64,000 bases of DNA from Streptomyces sp. Go-475 (GCF_003330845.1 NZ_CP026121.1:5623501-5687500), one strand, 5' to 3'; positions 1 to 11,200 are shown, counted from the stretch's first letter. A program made the numbers and translations. Notes: generated by a model not told the origin, from the sequence alone.

Positions 1-285
1 GAAGGCGCGCAGGGGCGTGACCGTGATGGTCTCCGCGCGGTCGAACACCGACATGCGCGTCATGCACATCAGCCGCGGCCGGCCGTTGATCTCCGCCGAG
101 CAGGAACCGCACTTGCCCGCCTTGCAGTTCCAGCGCACGGCGAGGTCGGGCGCCTGGGTGGCCTGGAGCCGGTGGATGATGTCGAGCACCACCTCGCCCT
201 CGTTGACCTCGACCTCGAAGTCCTCCAGGCCGCCGCCGCTCACGTCCCCGCGCCACACCTTGAAGTGGGCCGCATAGCCGCTCAT
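1..285 (-). CDS. sdhB: Succinate dehydrogenase iron-sulfur subunit (N-terminal part, cut by window edge)
   Basis: Iron-sulfur subunit that carries electrons from the flavoprotein to menaquinone. The 95 visible residues contain the plant-type ferredoxin [2Fe-2S] pattern (WNCKAGKCGSC, then a further Cys in RLMCMT) followed by TITVTPL. The ATG at 285 overlaps the sdhA stop as ATGA, so the two genes are translationally coupled. The C-terminal part with the [4Fe-4S] and [3Fe-4S] ligands lies outside the window. Confidence 0.93.
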   Translation of the reverse strand, partial: MSGYAAHFKVWRGDVSGGGLEDFEVEVNEGEVVLDIIHRLQATQAPDLAVRWNCKAGKCGSCSAEINGRPRLMCMTRMSVFDRAETITVTPLRAF

Positions 286-2222
286 TCGTACAGCTCCTCT
301 TCGGCGAGGTACTTGACCAGCTCCTCCTTGTCGAACAGGGCGAGCAGGTCGGCACGGACGGGTTCGGTGGTCTCGCGGGTGAGCGTGATCTGGCCGCGGA
401 CCGGGTCCGTCGCCGCCAGGCCGCCCGTCGGGTCGGTGAGCGCGCAGAGCAGGTTGATCCGGCGCCACTTGCGGTCCATCGACGGGTGGTCCTCCCGCGT
501 GTGGCCGCCGCGCGACTCGGTGCGCTCCAGCGCGGCCCGCGCCACGCACTCGCTGACCAGCAGCATGTTCCGCAGGTCCAGGGCGAGGTGCCAGCCCGGG
601 TTGAACTGCCGGTGCCCCTCGACCCCGGCCCGGCGCGCCCGCACGCGCAGCTCGGCCAGCTTCTCCAGGGCCTGCTTCATCTCCGTCTCGCGGCGGATGA
701 TGCCGACCAGGTCGTTCATGGTCTGCTGGAGTTCCTGGTGCAGGGTGTACGGGTTCTCCGGCGGGCCCCCGGCCGGTTCCTCGATCTCCGCCTCGGCCGA
801 GAAGGGCCGCAGTGCCTCCGCGGCGGCGGCGTCGATCTGCCCGTCGTCCACGGCGGGGCGCGCCCCGGACCGTTCCGCCGCGTACTCGGCCGCGTGCCAG
901 CCCGCCCGGCGGCCGAAGACCAGCAGGTCGGACAGGGAGTTGCCGCCGAGCCGGTTGGAGCCGTGCATACCGCCGGCGACCTCACCGGCCGCGTACAGCC
1001 CGGGCACCCCGCGCGCCGCCGCCGTCTCGGACTCGACCGCGATCCCGCCCATCACGTAGTGGCAGGTGGGCCCGACCTCCATGGGCTCCGCCGTGATGTC
1101 GACGTCGGCCAGCTCCTTGAACTGGTGGTACATCGACGGCAGCCGCCGCTTGATCACCTCGGCGGGCATTCGCGTCGACACGTCGAGGAACACGCCCCCG
1201 TGCGGGGAGCCGCGGCCCTCCTTCACCTCGGCGTTGATCGCCCGGGCGACCTCGTCGCGGGGGAGCAGCTCGGGGGGACGCCGGTTGTGGTCCGGGTCGT
1301 CGTACCAGCGGTCGGCCTCCTCCTCCGTCTCGGCGTACTTGTCCTTGAAGACGTCGGGGATGTAGTCGAACATGAACCGCTTGCCCTCGGAGTTGCGCAG
1401 CACCCCGCCGTCACCGCGCACCGACTCGGTGACGAGGATGCCCTTCACCGACGGCGGCCAGACCATGCCGGTCGGGTGGAACTGCACGAACTCCATGTTC
1501 AGCAGGGGAGCGCCCGCGAGGAGGGCCAGCGCGTGGCCGTCGCCGGTGTACTCCCAGGAGTTCGACGTCACCTTGAAGGACTTGCCGATGCCGCCGGTCG
1601 CGATCACCACGGCCGGTGCCTCCAGCACGAAGAAGCGGCCCGACTCGCGCTCGTAGCCGAAGACCCCGGAGACGCGGCCGTCCTCCTTCAGCACCCGCGT
1701 GACCGTGCACTCCTGGAAGACCTTCAGCCGGGACTCGTAGTCGCCGGTCTCCCGGAAGTCCTCCTGCTGCAGGGAGACGATCTTCTGCTGGAGGGTGCGG
1801 ATCAGCTCCAGGCCCGTGCGGTCGCCCACGTGGGCGAGGCGCGGGTACTCGTGGCCGCCGAAGTTGCGCTGGGAGATCCGGCCGTCCTTGGTGCGGTCGA
1901 ACAGCGCGCCCCAGGTCTCCAGCTCCCACACCCGCTGCGGCGCCTCCTGGGCGTGCAGCTCGGCCATCCGCCACTGGTTGAGGAACTTGCCGCCGCGCAT
2001 GGTGTCGCGGAAGTGGACCTGCCAGTTGTCACCCGCGTTGACGTTGCCCATCGCCGCGGCGATGCCGCCCTCGGCCATCACCGTGTGCGCCTTGCCGAAC
2101 AGCGACTTGCAGATCACGGCCGTACGGGCGCCCCGCTCGCGGGCCTCGATGGCGGCGCGCAGCCCGGCACCGCCCGCGCCCACCACGACGACGTCCCATT
2201 CCTGCCGGTCGACCACGGACAT
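282..2222 (-). CDS. sdhA: Succinate dehydrogenase / fumarate reductase flavoprotein subunit
   Basis: FAD-bearing catalytic subunit that oxidises succinate to fumarate in the TCA cycle and respiratory chain. An N-terminal dinucleotide fold (VVVGAGGAGLRAA, about residues 12-24) is followed by the EGGIAAAMG loop, the active-site QFHPTG segment, and the HGSNRLGGNSLSDLLVFGRRAG segment typical of the family. At 646 aa it matches the length I recall for mycobacterial Sdh1 flavoprotein (Rv0248c). It lies between the cytochrome b gene (16-nt gap) and sdhB (4-nt overlap) in one operon. Confidence 0.96.
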   Translation of the reverse strand: MSVVDRQEWDVVVVGAGGAGLRAAIEARERGARTAVICKSLFGKAHTVMAEGGIAAAMGNVNAGDNWQVHFRDTMRGGKFLNQWRMAELHAQEAPQRVWELETWGALFDRTKDGRISQRNFGGHEYPRLAHVGDRTGLELIRTLQQKIVSLQQEDFRETGDYESRLKVFQECTVTRVLKEDGRVSGVFGYERESGRFFVLEAPAVVIATGGIGKSFKVTSNSWEYTGDGHALALLAGAPLLNMEFVQFHPTGMVWPPSVKGILVTESVRGDGGVLRNSEGKRFMFDYIPDVFKDKYAETEEEADRWYDDPDHNRRPPELLPRDEVARAINAEVKEGRGSPHGGVFLDVSTRMPAEVIKRRLPSMYHQFKELADVDITAEPMEVGPTCHYVMGGIAVESETAAARGVPGLYAAGEVAGGMHGSNRLGGNSLSDLLVFGRRAGWHAAEYAAERSGARPAVDDGQIDAAAAEALRPFSAEAEIEEPAGGPPENPYTLHQELQQTMNDLVGIIRRETEMKQALEKLAELRVRARRAGVEGHRQFNPGWHLALDLRNMLLVSECVARAALERTESRGGHTREDHPSMDRKWRRINLLCALTDPTGGLAATDPVRGQITLTRETTEPVRADLLALFDKEELVKYLAEEELYE

Positions 2223-2238
2223 CAGAACGCACCCCTCA

Positions 2239-3075
2239 TCAGAAGAACCGCGGATCGTCGAAGGCGCCGGACGCGAGCAGGTAGACGTAGAGGTCGGCGA
2301 GCGCCACGCTCACCAGCGACGCCCAGGCCAGCTGCATGTGCCGGGCGTTGAGCTTCCCCACCCACTGCCACATCCGGTAGCGCACGGGATGCCTGGAGAA
2401 GTGTTTGAGCTTGCCGCCGACGATGTGCCGGCAGGAGTGGCAGGAGATCGTGTACGCCCAGATCAGCCCGATGTTGACCAGGAACACGAGCGTGCCGAGG
2501 CCCATGTGGCCCCACGCGTAGTTCTCGTCGCGGAAGGCGAGCACGGTGTCGTAGGTGAGGATGCCGGCGACGAGGAGCGCGGCGTAGAAGAAGTACCGGT
2601 GGATGTTCTGCAGGATCAGCGGGAAGCGGGTCTCGCCGGTGTACTTCTTGTGGGGCTCGGCGACCGCGCAGGCCGGCGGGGACGCCCAGAAGCCCCGGTA
2701 GTAGGCCTTGCGGTAGTAGTAGCAGGTCAGCCGGAAGCCCAGCGGGAAGATCAGGATGATGATCGCGGGGGAGATCCCCCACCAGCCGCCGAAGATCTCC
2801 CAGTTCGGGCCGGCCTTCATCGGCTCGCAGTTCTCCGCCAGGCAGGGGGAGTAGAAGGGCGAGACGTACGGCGCCGCGTAGTAGTCGGCGTTCGCGAAGG
2901 CCCGCCAGGTCGAGTAGACGATGAAGGCCAGCAGGCCGGCGACCGTGCCGGCGGGGGCCAGCCACCAGCGGTCGGTGCGCAGGTGCGGGGCGGCGATCGC
3001 GGCGCGCGTACCCGCCCGCACGCCGCCGCTTCTCGGATGGGGTTCGGTGGCGGGAGGTTCCGTACCAGTGGCCAC
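2239..3075 (-). CDS. sdhC: Succinate dehydrogenase cytochrome b / membrane anchor subunit
   Basis: Membrane anchor of the succinate:quinone oxidoreductase. With the GTG start at 3075 (VATGTEPP) it has 278 residues and about five hydrophobic segments, for example LAPAGTVAGLLAFIVYS, ISPAIIILIFPLGF and YFFYAALLVAGIL. A CHSCRH motif lies near residue 200. The single large anchor instead of separate SdhC and SdhD fits the actinobacterial Sdh1 type. The reading frame runs open to 3642, but the extra N-terminus is Arg-rich and overlaps the next gene, so I reject it. The ribosome binding site is weak. Confidence 0.88.
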   Translation of the reverse strand: MATGTEPPATEPHPRSGGVRAGTRAAIAAPHLRTDRWWLAPAGTVAGLLAFIVYSTWRAFANADYYAAPYVSPFYSPCLAENCEPMKAGPNWEIFGGWWGISPAIIILIFPLGFRLTCYYYRKAYYRGFWASPPACAVAEPHKKYTGETRFPLILQNIHRYFFYAALLVAGILTYDTVLAFRDENYAWGHMGLGTLVFLVNIGLIWAYTISCHSCRHIVGGKLKHFSRHPVRYRMWQWVGKLNARHMQLAWASLVSVALADLYVYLLASGAFDDPRFF

Positions 3076-3131
3076 GTGACGACTCCGGTCGGGTTCAGGG
3101 GGGAGGTGCCGGTCGCTCGACGCCCTCCCGG

Positions 3132-3422
3132 TCAGGGAGCGCGCCGGTCCCGGGCGCCGAGCCCCTCGTCGTCCGAGTCGACCCACAGCGACGGGTCGTA
3201 CGGCGCGTCCGAGATGGTGACGAGGTCGGGGCGCTTCGGCGCGGCAGGCGTGGCGGCGGCGTCGCGCAGCAGGGCGACGCTCTCGCGCAGGTGGTTGGCG
3301 TCGGCCCGGACGCGGCGCATCTCCAGGCCGCCGGTGCCGAGCTGCTTCTCCAGGCGTCCCAGCGAGCGGAACAGCTCGTCGAGGCTGCGCTGGACTGACG
3401 TCAGTTCGTCGTGAACGGACAT
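3132..3422 (-). CDS. Small coiled-coil hypothetical protein upstream of sdh genes
   Basis: A 96-residue protein of unknown function, first in the sdh transcription unit. The N-terminal half (ELTSVQRSLDELFRSLGRLEKQL) has heptad-like Leu spacing and is probably a coiled coil. The C-terminal half is acidic and disordered. No membrane segment or catalytic motif is visible. It ends 57 nt before the cytochrome b gene, so co-transcription is likely. I recognise it only as a conserved Streptomyces protein next to this operon. Confidence 0.7.
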   Translation of the reverse strand: MSVHDELTSVQRSLDELFRSLGRLEKQLGTGGLEMRRVRADANHLRESVALLRDAAATPAAPKRPDLVTISDAPYDPSLWVDSDDEGLGARDRRAP

Positions 3423-3710
3423 GACTTGCCCTCACTTCCACGGGTCCTTCGCGGCCCAAGGCGGCAACGTTCATGCGCCTGCGAGTGTTGCGCGTCACAC
3501 CTTGTGCTGTGAAGGGATGTGCATCGATTGGCCGAGGCGTGTGGGTGCACCGAGCGGTGCGTTGGTCCGCATGGGTGGCTTCCCGTCCGTGACCGCCGTG
3601 TCGCCCTGTGTTGCCGAACCCTTTCCTCTTCAGTGGCCGCATACATCAGATGAACTCCAAATACCGCCAAAAGTGATCATAACGCCCGCGGCTTCCCGGA
3701 GGTAGCACAG

Positions 3711-5891
3711 ATGTCCCAGCACGGCGTCGGCCCGCGTGCGGTCACGCGCTCGGTCGCCTTCCTCACCGCGGGCGTGCTCGCGGTGCCCGCGCTCGCCGGA
3801 TGCGGCTCCGAGGACCCGGCCGGCAAGCCGCTCGCCGGGCAGGACATCCAGCCCGCCGCCCGCGACAGGATCGCCGACGGCGGCACCCTGCGCTGGGCCG
3901 TCGACTCCGTGCCCGACACGCTGAACACCTTCCAGTCGGACGCCGACGCCACCACCACCCGCGTCGCCCAGGCCGTCCTGCCGTCGATGTTCCGGATGAA
4001 CGCCTCCGGCCGCCCCGAGCGCAACCCCGCCTACCTGGAGTCCGCGAAGGTCGTCGAGACCGAGCCCAAGCAGGTCGTGCTGTACAAGCTCAACCAGCAG
4101 GCCGTCTGGAGCGACGGCCGGGAGATCGGCGCCGCCGACTTCGCCGCCCAGTGGCGCGCCCTGTCCGGCAAGGACACCGCCTACTGGACCGCCCGCAACG
4201 CCGGCTACGACCGCATCCAGAAGATCGAACGCGGGGACAACGCCCTGGAGGTCCGGGTCACCTTCAGCCGCCCCTACGCCGACTGGCGCTCGCTGTTCTC
4301 CCCGCTGTACCCGAAGGACGTCATGGGCACCCCGGACTCCTTCAACGACGGGGCCCGCAAGAAGCTCAAGGTCACCGCCGGACCCTTCACGGTGAAGGAG
4401 GTCGACACCAAGGACGAGGAGATCACCCTCGCCCGCAACCCGCGCTGGTGGGGCGAGCCCGCCAAGCTCTCCGAGATCGTGCTGCGCACCGTCCCGCGCG
4501 ACAAGCGGGCCTCCGAGCTGGCCGCCGGCACCCTCGACCTGGCCGAGATCGACCCCTCGGCGGCCCGCCGCATCACCGTCGCCGCCCGCCCGCAGAGCAC
4601 CAGCAGCCCGCTGATGGGCCCGGGCGCCGACCGCACCGCCGCCGACGACCTGCGCTCCTGGGCCGTCGCCAACGGCTCCGACGAGGACGCCGCCGACGAG
4701 GAGACCGTCGCCCGCAGGAAGCTGCGCAAGGCGGCCGCCAAGTACGCCCGGCAGCAGCAGGCCCTGCGCGGCTTCGAGGTCCGCAAGTCCCTGGAACCGG
4801 CCTTCACCCAGCTCGCCCTGAACGGCGCCGAGGGCCCCCTCGCCGACGAGCGCGTCCGCCGGGCCGTCGCCCGCGCCCTGGACCGCAAGGAGCTGGCCGA
4901 GGCCGTCCTCAAGCCCCTCGGCCTGCCCGCCGTCCCGGTCGGCAGCCACCTGGCCCTGTCCGGCCAGGCCCACTACGCCGACAACAGCGGCGCCCTCGGC
5001 GGCCAGGACACCAAGGAGGCGCAGGCCCTGCTCGCCGACGCCGGCTGGGTGCGCGGCGGCCCCGTCAAGGAGCAGAAGAAGAAAGAGGAGAAGGCGGCCG
5101 GCCCCGAGGGCGAGAAGGCCTCCGGCTCCTCCGGCGACGCGTCGGACGACGACGGCACGTACATCGTCGGCGAGGACGACAAGGCCCGCCGCGGTCCGGA
5201 CCCCGCCGACCACCTCGCCCAGGACGGCAAGCAGTACAAGCACCCGCACCACGGAGGCGCCCCCGGCGCGTACGCCCCCCAGGGCACCGCCGCCCCGGCG
5301 AACCGCGAGGCCGCCCCGCTCGCCAAGAACGGCAAGGCCCTCACCCTCCGCTTCGTGCTGCCCTCCGGGCCCGGCTCCCAGACGCTGCGCACGATCGCCG
5401 ACCGCATCTCCCGCATGCTGGAGCGCGTCGGCATCCGCACGGAGATCTCCAAGGTCGCCGACGAGTCCTACTTCAAGGACCACATCGCGTCCGGCCAGTA
5501 CGACCTCGCCCTGTACTCCTGGCCCGCGACGGCCTTCCCCGCCACCGACGCCCGCCCCGTCTACGCCAAGCCGGTCCCGGCCGCCGACGGCTCCCTCAGC
5601 ATCGAGCAGAACTACACCCGCGTCGGCACCGACCAGGTCGACCAGCTCTTCGACCAGGCCGTGGCCACCCTCGACGAGGGCGAGTCCCGCTCCCTGATCC
5701 GCAAGGCCGACTCCCGCATCTGGGCCGCGGCCGGCTCCATCCCCCTCTTCCAGCGCCCCCAGCTCATGGCGGCCCGCAAGAACCTGGTCAACACCGGCGC
5801 CTTCGGCTTCGGCACGCCGGTCTTCGAGGACATGGGCTTCCTGAAGAAGGGCGCGAAGCCGGCGTCGGGCCCCTCGGCGAAGGACCAGTGA
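3711..5891 (+). CDS. LpqW-like ABC-type solute-binding lipoprotein
   Basis: A 726-residue secreted lipoprotein of the extracellular solute-binding family 5 fold. The signal peptide ends in the lipobox LAGC with Cys31, and GGAGG lies 8 nt before the ATG. A disordered insertion rich in Lys, Glu, Gly and Asp (about residues 450-540) splits the binding domain. No permease or ATPase genes accompany it. It lies just upstream of typA, the same neighbour as LpqW in mycobacteria, where LpqW controls lipomannan synthesis instead of transport. I therefore infer an LpqW-type orphan regulator; ordinary peptide binding is the alternative. Confidence 0.82.
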   Translation: MSQHGVGPRAVTRSVAFLTAGVLAVPALAGCGSEDPAGKPLAGQDIQPAARDRIADGGTLRWAVDSVPDTLNTFQSDADATTTRVAQAVLPSMFRMNASGRPERNPAYLESAKVVETEPKQVVLYKLNQQAVWSDGREIGAADFAAQWRALSGKDTAYWTARNAGYDRIQKIERGDNALEVRVTFSRPYADWRSLFSPLYPKDVMGTPDSFNDGARKKLKVTAGPFTVKEVDTKDEEITLARNPRWWGEPAKLSEIVLRTVPRDKRASELAAGTLDLAEIDPSAARRITVAARPQSTSSPLMGPGADRTAADDLRSWAVANGSDEDAADEETVARRKLRKAAAKYARQQQALRGFEVRKSLEPAFTQLALNGAEGPLADERVRRAVARALDRKELAEAVLKPLGLPAVPVGSHLALSGQAHYADNSGALGGQDTKEAQALLADAGWVRGGPVKEQKKKEEKAAGPEGEKASGSSGDASDDDGTYIVGEDDKARRGPDPADHLAQDGKQYKHPHHGGAPGAYAPQGTAAPANREAAPLAKNGKALTLRFVLPSGPGSQTLRTIADRISRMLERVGIRTEISKVADESYFKDHIASGQYDLALYSWPATAFPATDARPVYAKPVPAADGSLSIEQNYTRVGTDQVDQLFDQAVATLDEGESRSLIRKADSRIWAAAGSIPLFQRPQLMAARKNLVNTGAFGFGTPVFEDMGFLKKGAKPASGPSAKDQ

Positions 5892-5916
5892 CCCGGTAGC
5901 TCCCTTGCCGTTCCCG

Positions 5917-5966
5917 CCCGGCGCCCGCACCATGAACGCGGCAGTGATCATGGTGCGGGCGCCGGG
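5917..5966 (+). terminator. Perfect 19-bp inverted repeat, probable terminator
   Basis: The arms at 5917-5935 and 5948-5966 are exact reverse complements, with a 12-nt loop. The hairpin begins 26 nt after the stop of the lipoprotein gene. No T-run follows, which is usual for Streptomyces terminators. Confidence 0.8.
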
Positions 5967-5996
5967 CGTCCGCACCCGGGGGACGGGAGTCGGCGG

Positions 5997-6674
5997 ATGC
6001 GCGGCACGGTGGGGCGGGCCTGCGCGGCCGGGCTGGTCATCGGGGTGCTGGTGGCGGGGATGGCGGCGTGCACGGCGGAGACCGACGGCGACGGCACGCA
6101 CCGCGAGACCAGCGGGGCGGTGGCAAAGGCCTGCGCGGACGGCGTCTTCACCTGGTCCCACGTCACCACGCGGGACCGGCTGACCGGGATCTCCGACCCG
6201 GAGCGGCTCGGCGCGGGCGGCGGCGCCCTGCGGAACCCGGTACGGCGGGTGTACACCCCGAGCCCCTCGGTACGCGCCGAGGGACCGGCCCCGTCCGCCG
6301 CGGAGATCCTCTTCTCCCTCGGCAAGAAGACCGGGGAGATCGACTCCGACGCGCCCACCCTGGCCCAGGCGGGCGGGGACACCTGGGCGTTCACCGACGT
6401 CAGGCAGCCGGCCCCGAGGCTCGACCAGGACCGCGTCACGCCGCACGCGGCGGGCGAGTTCTACCAGTACGCCGGTGTGCGGGAGGTGTCGGCGGACTTC
6501 CGCTACACCTGCCCCGACGGCAGGACCGTCTCCGGCCACGCCCGGAACTGGACGGTCGACCTCGCGGGACTGGCCGACTGCGACGAACGCCCGGACTCGC
6601 CCCTGGCCCGCGAGGCCGCCCGGCAGGCCTGCGAACGGGCCATGTCTGGCGCTCCTAGCCCGTCCGGCGCTTGA
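5997..6674 (+). CDS. Small putative lipoprotein of unknown function
   Basis: A 225-residue protein with a signal peptide ending in an Ala-Ala-Cys lipobox-like site (Cys25). The mature part has no motif I recognise. One Cys pair (FRYTCPDGRT and LADCDE) may form a disulfide. It lies between the LpqW-like gene and typA, 30 nt after a strong hairpin. The last codons (SGAPSPSGA) are read from a dispersed intergenic repeat that runs across the stop codon, so the C-terminal tail may be a late addition. Confidence 0.72.
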   Translation: MRGTVGRACAAGLVIGVLVAGMAACTAETDGDGTHRETSGAVAKACADGVFTWSHVTTRDRLTGISDPERLGAGGGALRNPVRRVYTPSPSVRAEGPAPSAAEILFSLGKKTGEIDSDAPTLAQAGGDTWAFTDVRQPAPRLDQDRVTPHAAGEFYQYAGVREVSADFRYTCPDGRTVSGHARNWTVDLAGLADCDERPDSPLAREAARQACERAMSGAPSPSGA

Positions 6675-6725
6675 GGACGAGGCCCGTTCAGGGCCGAAGC
6701 GGGGTCTGGGGGCGGCAGCCCCCAG
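6653..6725 (+). repeat. Dispersed Streptomyces intergenic repeat with hairpins
   Basis: The segment contains GTCCGGCGCTTGAGGACGAG followed by two hairpins: GGCCC/GGGCC (6681-6695) and an 8-bp stem CTGGGGGC/GCCCCCAG (6706-6713 and 6718-6725). Near-identical elements are, from memory, scattered after many Streptomyces genes. It probably also terminates the preceding transcript. Confidence 0.65.
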
Positions 6726-6912
6726 CAGGCCCCGGCACCGACGCCGAGAACCTCATGACAAGGCCCTGAACTGCACCGACGTATCCCGGCTAACCCCAGC
6801 GGCCGCGCACCCGTACCATGGGGTGAGGCCGTGGCATGTTGAGCCCGGCAGGGCCCGCGCACCACCGACGTACGCGCAGGGCATTCCTCACACTCCGGGA
6901 GTACGCCTTCTT

Positions 6913-8820
<1,908 letters not shown>

Positions 8821-9453
8821 CGCCAGGCGGTCCCATGACAGCACCGGGCACCCCGCGAGGGCGGGGTGCCCGGTGCTGTTCGTCACGGTGCTGCCGTCAC
8901 AGCGCGGGTAAAGGGCGGGGAACGCGAAGGAAAGGGTGAGGGAAAACCCTCGATTTGCCGGTGACGGCCGTGCTGAGCGGCCCGCGCCCACTACCCTGCT
9001 GCGGAAGTGCCGAGCCTCCCCGGTCCGGGGAACGCGCAACGGCCTTGCCGCACAGCCTTCTTGAGCGCGCGACAGCCGCCGGTGGCACCTTGCACGGGAG
9101 CCACGGTAGTCGCAAGCGGTTTATCTCACTCTCGCGTCCGGAATGCGGACAGTCGCTACCGATAGATGTGTAACAAGTCCGTTTCGCAGGGATCTTTCAC
9201 CAAACCCTTTGTCCGGATTTTGGAAGATGTATACGCGAGCTGTGATCGAACCGAGACCTCGAGAGTGTGGTTCGGTCCTGGCGTTTGGCAGATAGTTAGG
9301 CGCGTAGAGCTCGGATGAAGAGTCACTCGCCGGCAGCGGCGCGACTCACGAGCGCGGGGGCACCTGACGATTTCCGGCACCGGCGACGGGCGGTGGCGGT
9401 GGTCTGTCCTGTGCTCCCTTTGCGGTGAACCAATGACTTCATAGGAGGAACCC
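8821..9453 (+). promoter_or_regulatory. Long leader/promoter region of the oligopeptide ABC operon
   Basis: These 633 nt hold no credible gene. After the typA terminator, the part from about 9150 to 9300 is clearly more AT-rich than its surroundings (for example ATCTTTCACCAAACCC and GGATTTTGGAAGATGTATAC) and is the best place for the operon promoter. The segment 9244-9273 can fold with CGAACC pairing to GGTTCG. A strong AGGAGG lies 7 nt before the ATG at 9454. The promoter position is an inference. Confidence 0.5.
8838..8879 (+). terminator. Strong terminator after typA
   Basis: A 19-bp perfect stem (8838-8856 with 8861-8879) has a GAGG loop and is followed by TTCGTC. It starts 18 nt after the typA stop codon. 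Confidence 0.9.
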
Positions 9454-11067
9454 ATGCGCGGTGCCAGGAGCGCCAAGTGGGTCGCGGGGGCGATAGTCGT
9501 CGCCCTGGCCGCCACCGCCTGCGGCGGCAGCGGTGATGACGAGGGGAACAACAAGGGTTCCGGGCCTGCGGGATACGTCTCGATCGACGTCGGCGAGCCG
9601 CAGAAGCCGCTGATCCCGGCTGACACCAACGAGAGCAACGGCTCGTACGTCATCCAAGCCCTGTTCACGCAGCTGCTGGACTTCGACGCCAAGGGCGAGA
9701 TCGTCTACACGAACGCCGAGTCGGTCACGACCAAGGACTCGAAGACGTGGACGGTCAAGCTCAAGAAGGGCTGGAAGTTCCACAACGGCGAAGAAGTCAC
9801 CTCCAAGTCGTACATCGACGCTTGGAACTGGTACGCCAACATCAAGAACAACCAGCAGAACTCCTTCTGGTTCCAGGACATCAAGGGCTACGACGATGTC
9901 CACCCGGAGAAGGGTGAGCCGAAGGCCAAGGCCATGTCCGGTCTGAAGGCCGTGGACGACCACACCTTCACCATCGAGCTGAAGTACACGATGCCGTACT
10001 TCATCTACAAGCTCGGCTACACCACGTGGGCCCCGCTGCCCAAGGTCTTCTACGACGACCCGAAGGCCTTCGGCCAGAAGCCGGTCGGCAACGGTCCCTA
10101 CACCTTCGAGAAGTGGGACCACAAGAAGCTCATCCAGGTCAAGGCCTGGGACGACTACCTGGGCCCGAACAAGGCGAAGAACAAGGGCGTCCAGTTCAAG
10201 AACTACACGACGGTCGAAGCCGCCTACAAGGACGTCGTCTCCGGCAACCTGGACATGATCCGCCAGGTCGGCCCGACGGACCTGCCGAAGTACAAGCAGG
10301 ACCTGGGCGACGGCGCCATCGACCAGCCGTACGCGGCCATCCAGACGCTGACCCCGGCGTTCTACTCGAAGACGTTCAAGGACATCGACCCGAAGGTCCT
10401 GCAGGGCCTGTCGATGGCGATCGACCGCAAGACGATCACCGACACGGTTCTGAACAAGACCCGCACGCCGGCCCAGGGCTTCACGCCGCCGGGCGTCAAG
10501 GGCTACCAGAACCTGGACACGGACGTGTTCACGTACAACCCGGCGAAGGCCAAGCAGCTCATCCAGGAGGGTGGCGGCGTTCCGGGCAACAAGTTCACCA
10601 TCCAGTACAACACCGACGGTGGACACAAGGAGTGGGTGACCGCGGTCTGCGAGTCCATCCGCAAGGCCACCGGCGTCGACTGCGTCGGCGACCCGAAGCC
10701 GGACTTCGCCACGGACCTCGAGGCCCGTGACAACGACCAGGTGAAGGGCATGTACCGCGGTGGCTGGGTCGCCGACTACCCGGTCAACGCCAACTTCATG
10801 AAGGAGCTGTACCACTCCACCGCCGAGGCCAACAACGGTCACTTCTCCAACAAGGAGATCGACGGGCTGATGAACAAGGCGGACAGCGCCAAGTCCCTCG
10901 ACGCGTCGGTGAAGGCCTTCCAGGAGGTCGAGAAGAAGCTGGTCGAGCACATGCCGGCCATCCCGCTCTGGTACTACCGCATCAACGGCGGCCACGGTAA
11001 GAACGTCGACAACGTCAACGTCGACTTCCACGGTGACCTCGAGGTCTGGGGCGTCACCACCAAGTAA
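9454..11067 (+). CDS. Oligopeptide ABC importer, substrate-binding lipoprotein
   Basis: A family 5 extracellular solute-binding protein that captures peptides at the outer membrane face for import. Its 537 residues have a short signal peptide and lipidation at Cys23 (ALAATACGG). The start has a consensus AGGAGG. Family features include the early YVIQALFTQLLDFD segment, WKFHNGEEVTSKSYIDAWNW, and APLPKVFYDD. It is the first gene of five, followed by a hairpin that may keep its mRNA more abundant than the permease genes. It resembles the BldK class of morphogenesis-linked importers, but the gene order differs from bldKABCDE. Confidence 0.92.
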   Translation: MRGARSAKWVAGAIVVALAATACGGSGDDEGNNKGSGPAGYVSIDVGEPQKPLIPADTNESNGSYVIQALFTQLLDFDAKGEIVYTNAESVTTKDSKTWTVKLKKGWKFHNGEEVTSKSYIDAWNWYANIKNNQQNSFWFQDIKGYDDVHPEKGEPKAKAMSGLKAVDDHTFTIELKYTMPYFIYKLGYTTWAPLPKVFYDDPKAFGQKPVGNGPYTFEKWDHKKLIQVKAWDDYLGPNKAKNKGVQFKNYTTVEAAYKDVVSGNLDMIRQVGPTDLPKYKQDLGDGAIDQPYAAIQTLTPAFYSKTFKDIDPKVLQGLSMAIDRKTITDTVLNKTRTPAQGFTPPGVKGYQNLDTDVFTYNPAKAKQLIQEGGGVPGNKFTIQYNTDGGHKEWVTAVCESIRKATGVDCVGDPKPDFATDLEARDNDQVKGMYRGGWVADYPVNANFMKELYHSTAEANNGHFSNKEIDGLMNKADSAKSLDASVKAFQEVEKKLVEHMPAIPLWYYRINGGHGKNVDNVNVDFHGDLEVWGVTTK

Positions 11068-11137
11068 GAGGAGCCTTTCCGGGCTCTTCCCACTCGGCCG
11101 TAAGCCCGCCGCCGCCCAGGTGGCGGTGGGAGGTTCG

Positions 11138-11169
11138 GGGGGCCGTCTCGTCACCAGGAGACGGCCCCC
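11138..11169 (+). terminator. Intercistronic hairpin / attenuator
   Basis: A 12-bp perfect stem (11138-11149 with 11158-11169) lies between the binding-protein gene and the first permease gene. Such hairpins usually cause partial termination or 3' protection, giving more binding protein than permease. Confidence 0.75.
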
Positions 11170-11200
11170 GCACCTGCGTTAACCCCTCACGGAGGCACCT

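Noticed and set aside
3630..6539. Minus-strand open frame of 969 codons
   Set aside because: It lies antisense to two lipoprotein genes with good ribosome binding sites and lipoboxes. Its composition is the Gly/Val/Arg/Leu mix expected from the complement of GC-rich coding DNA.
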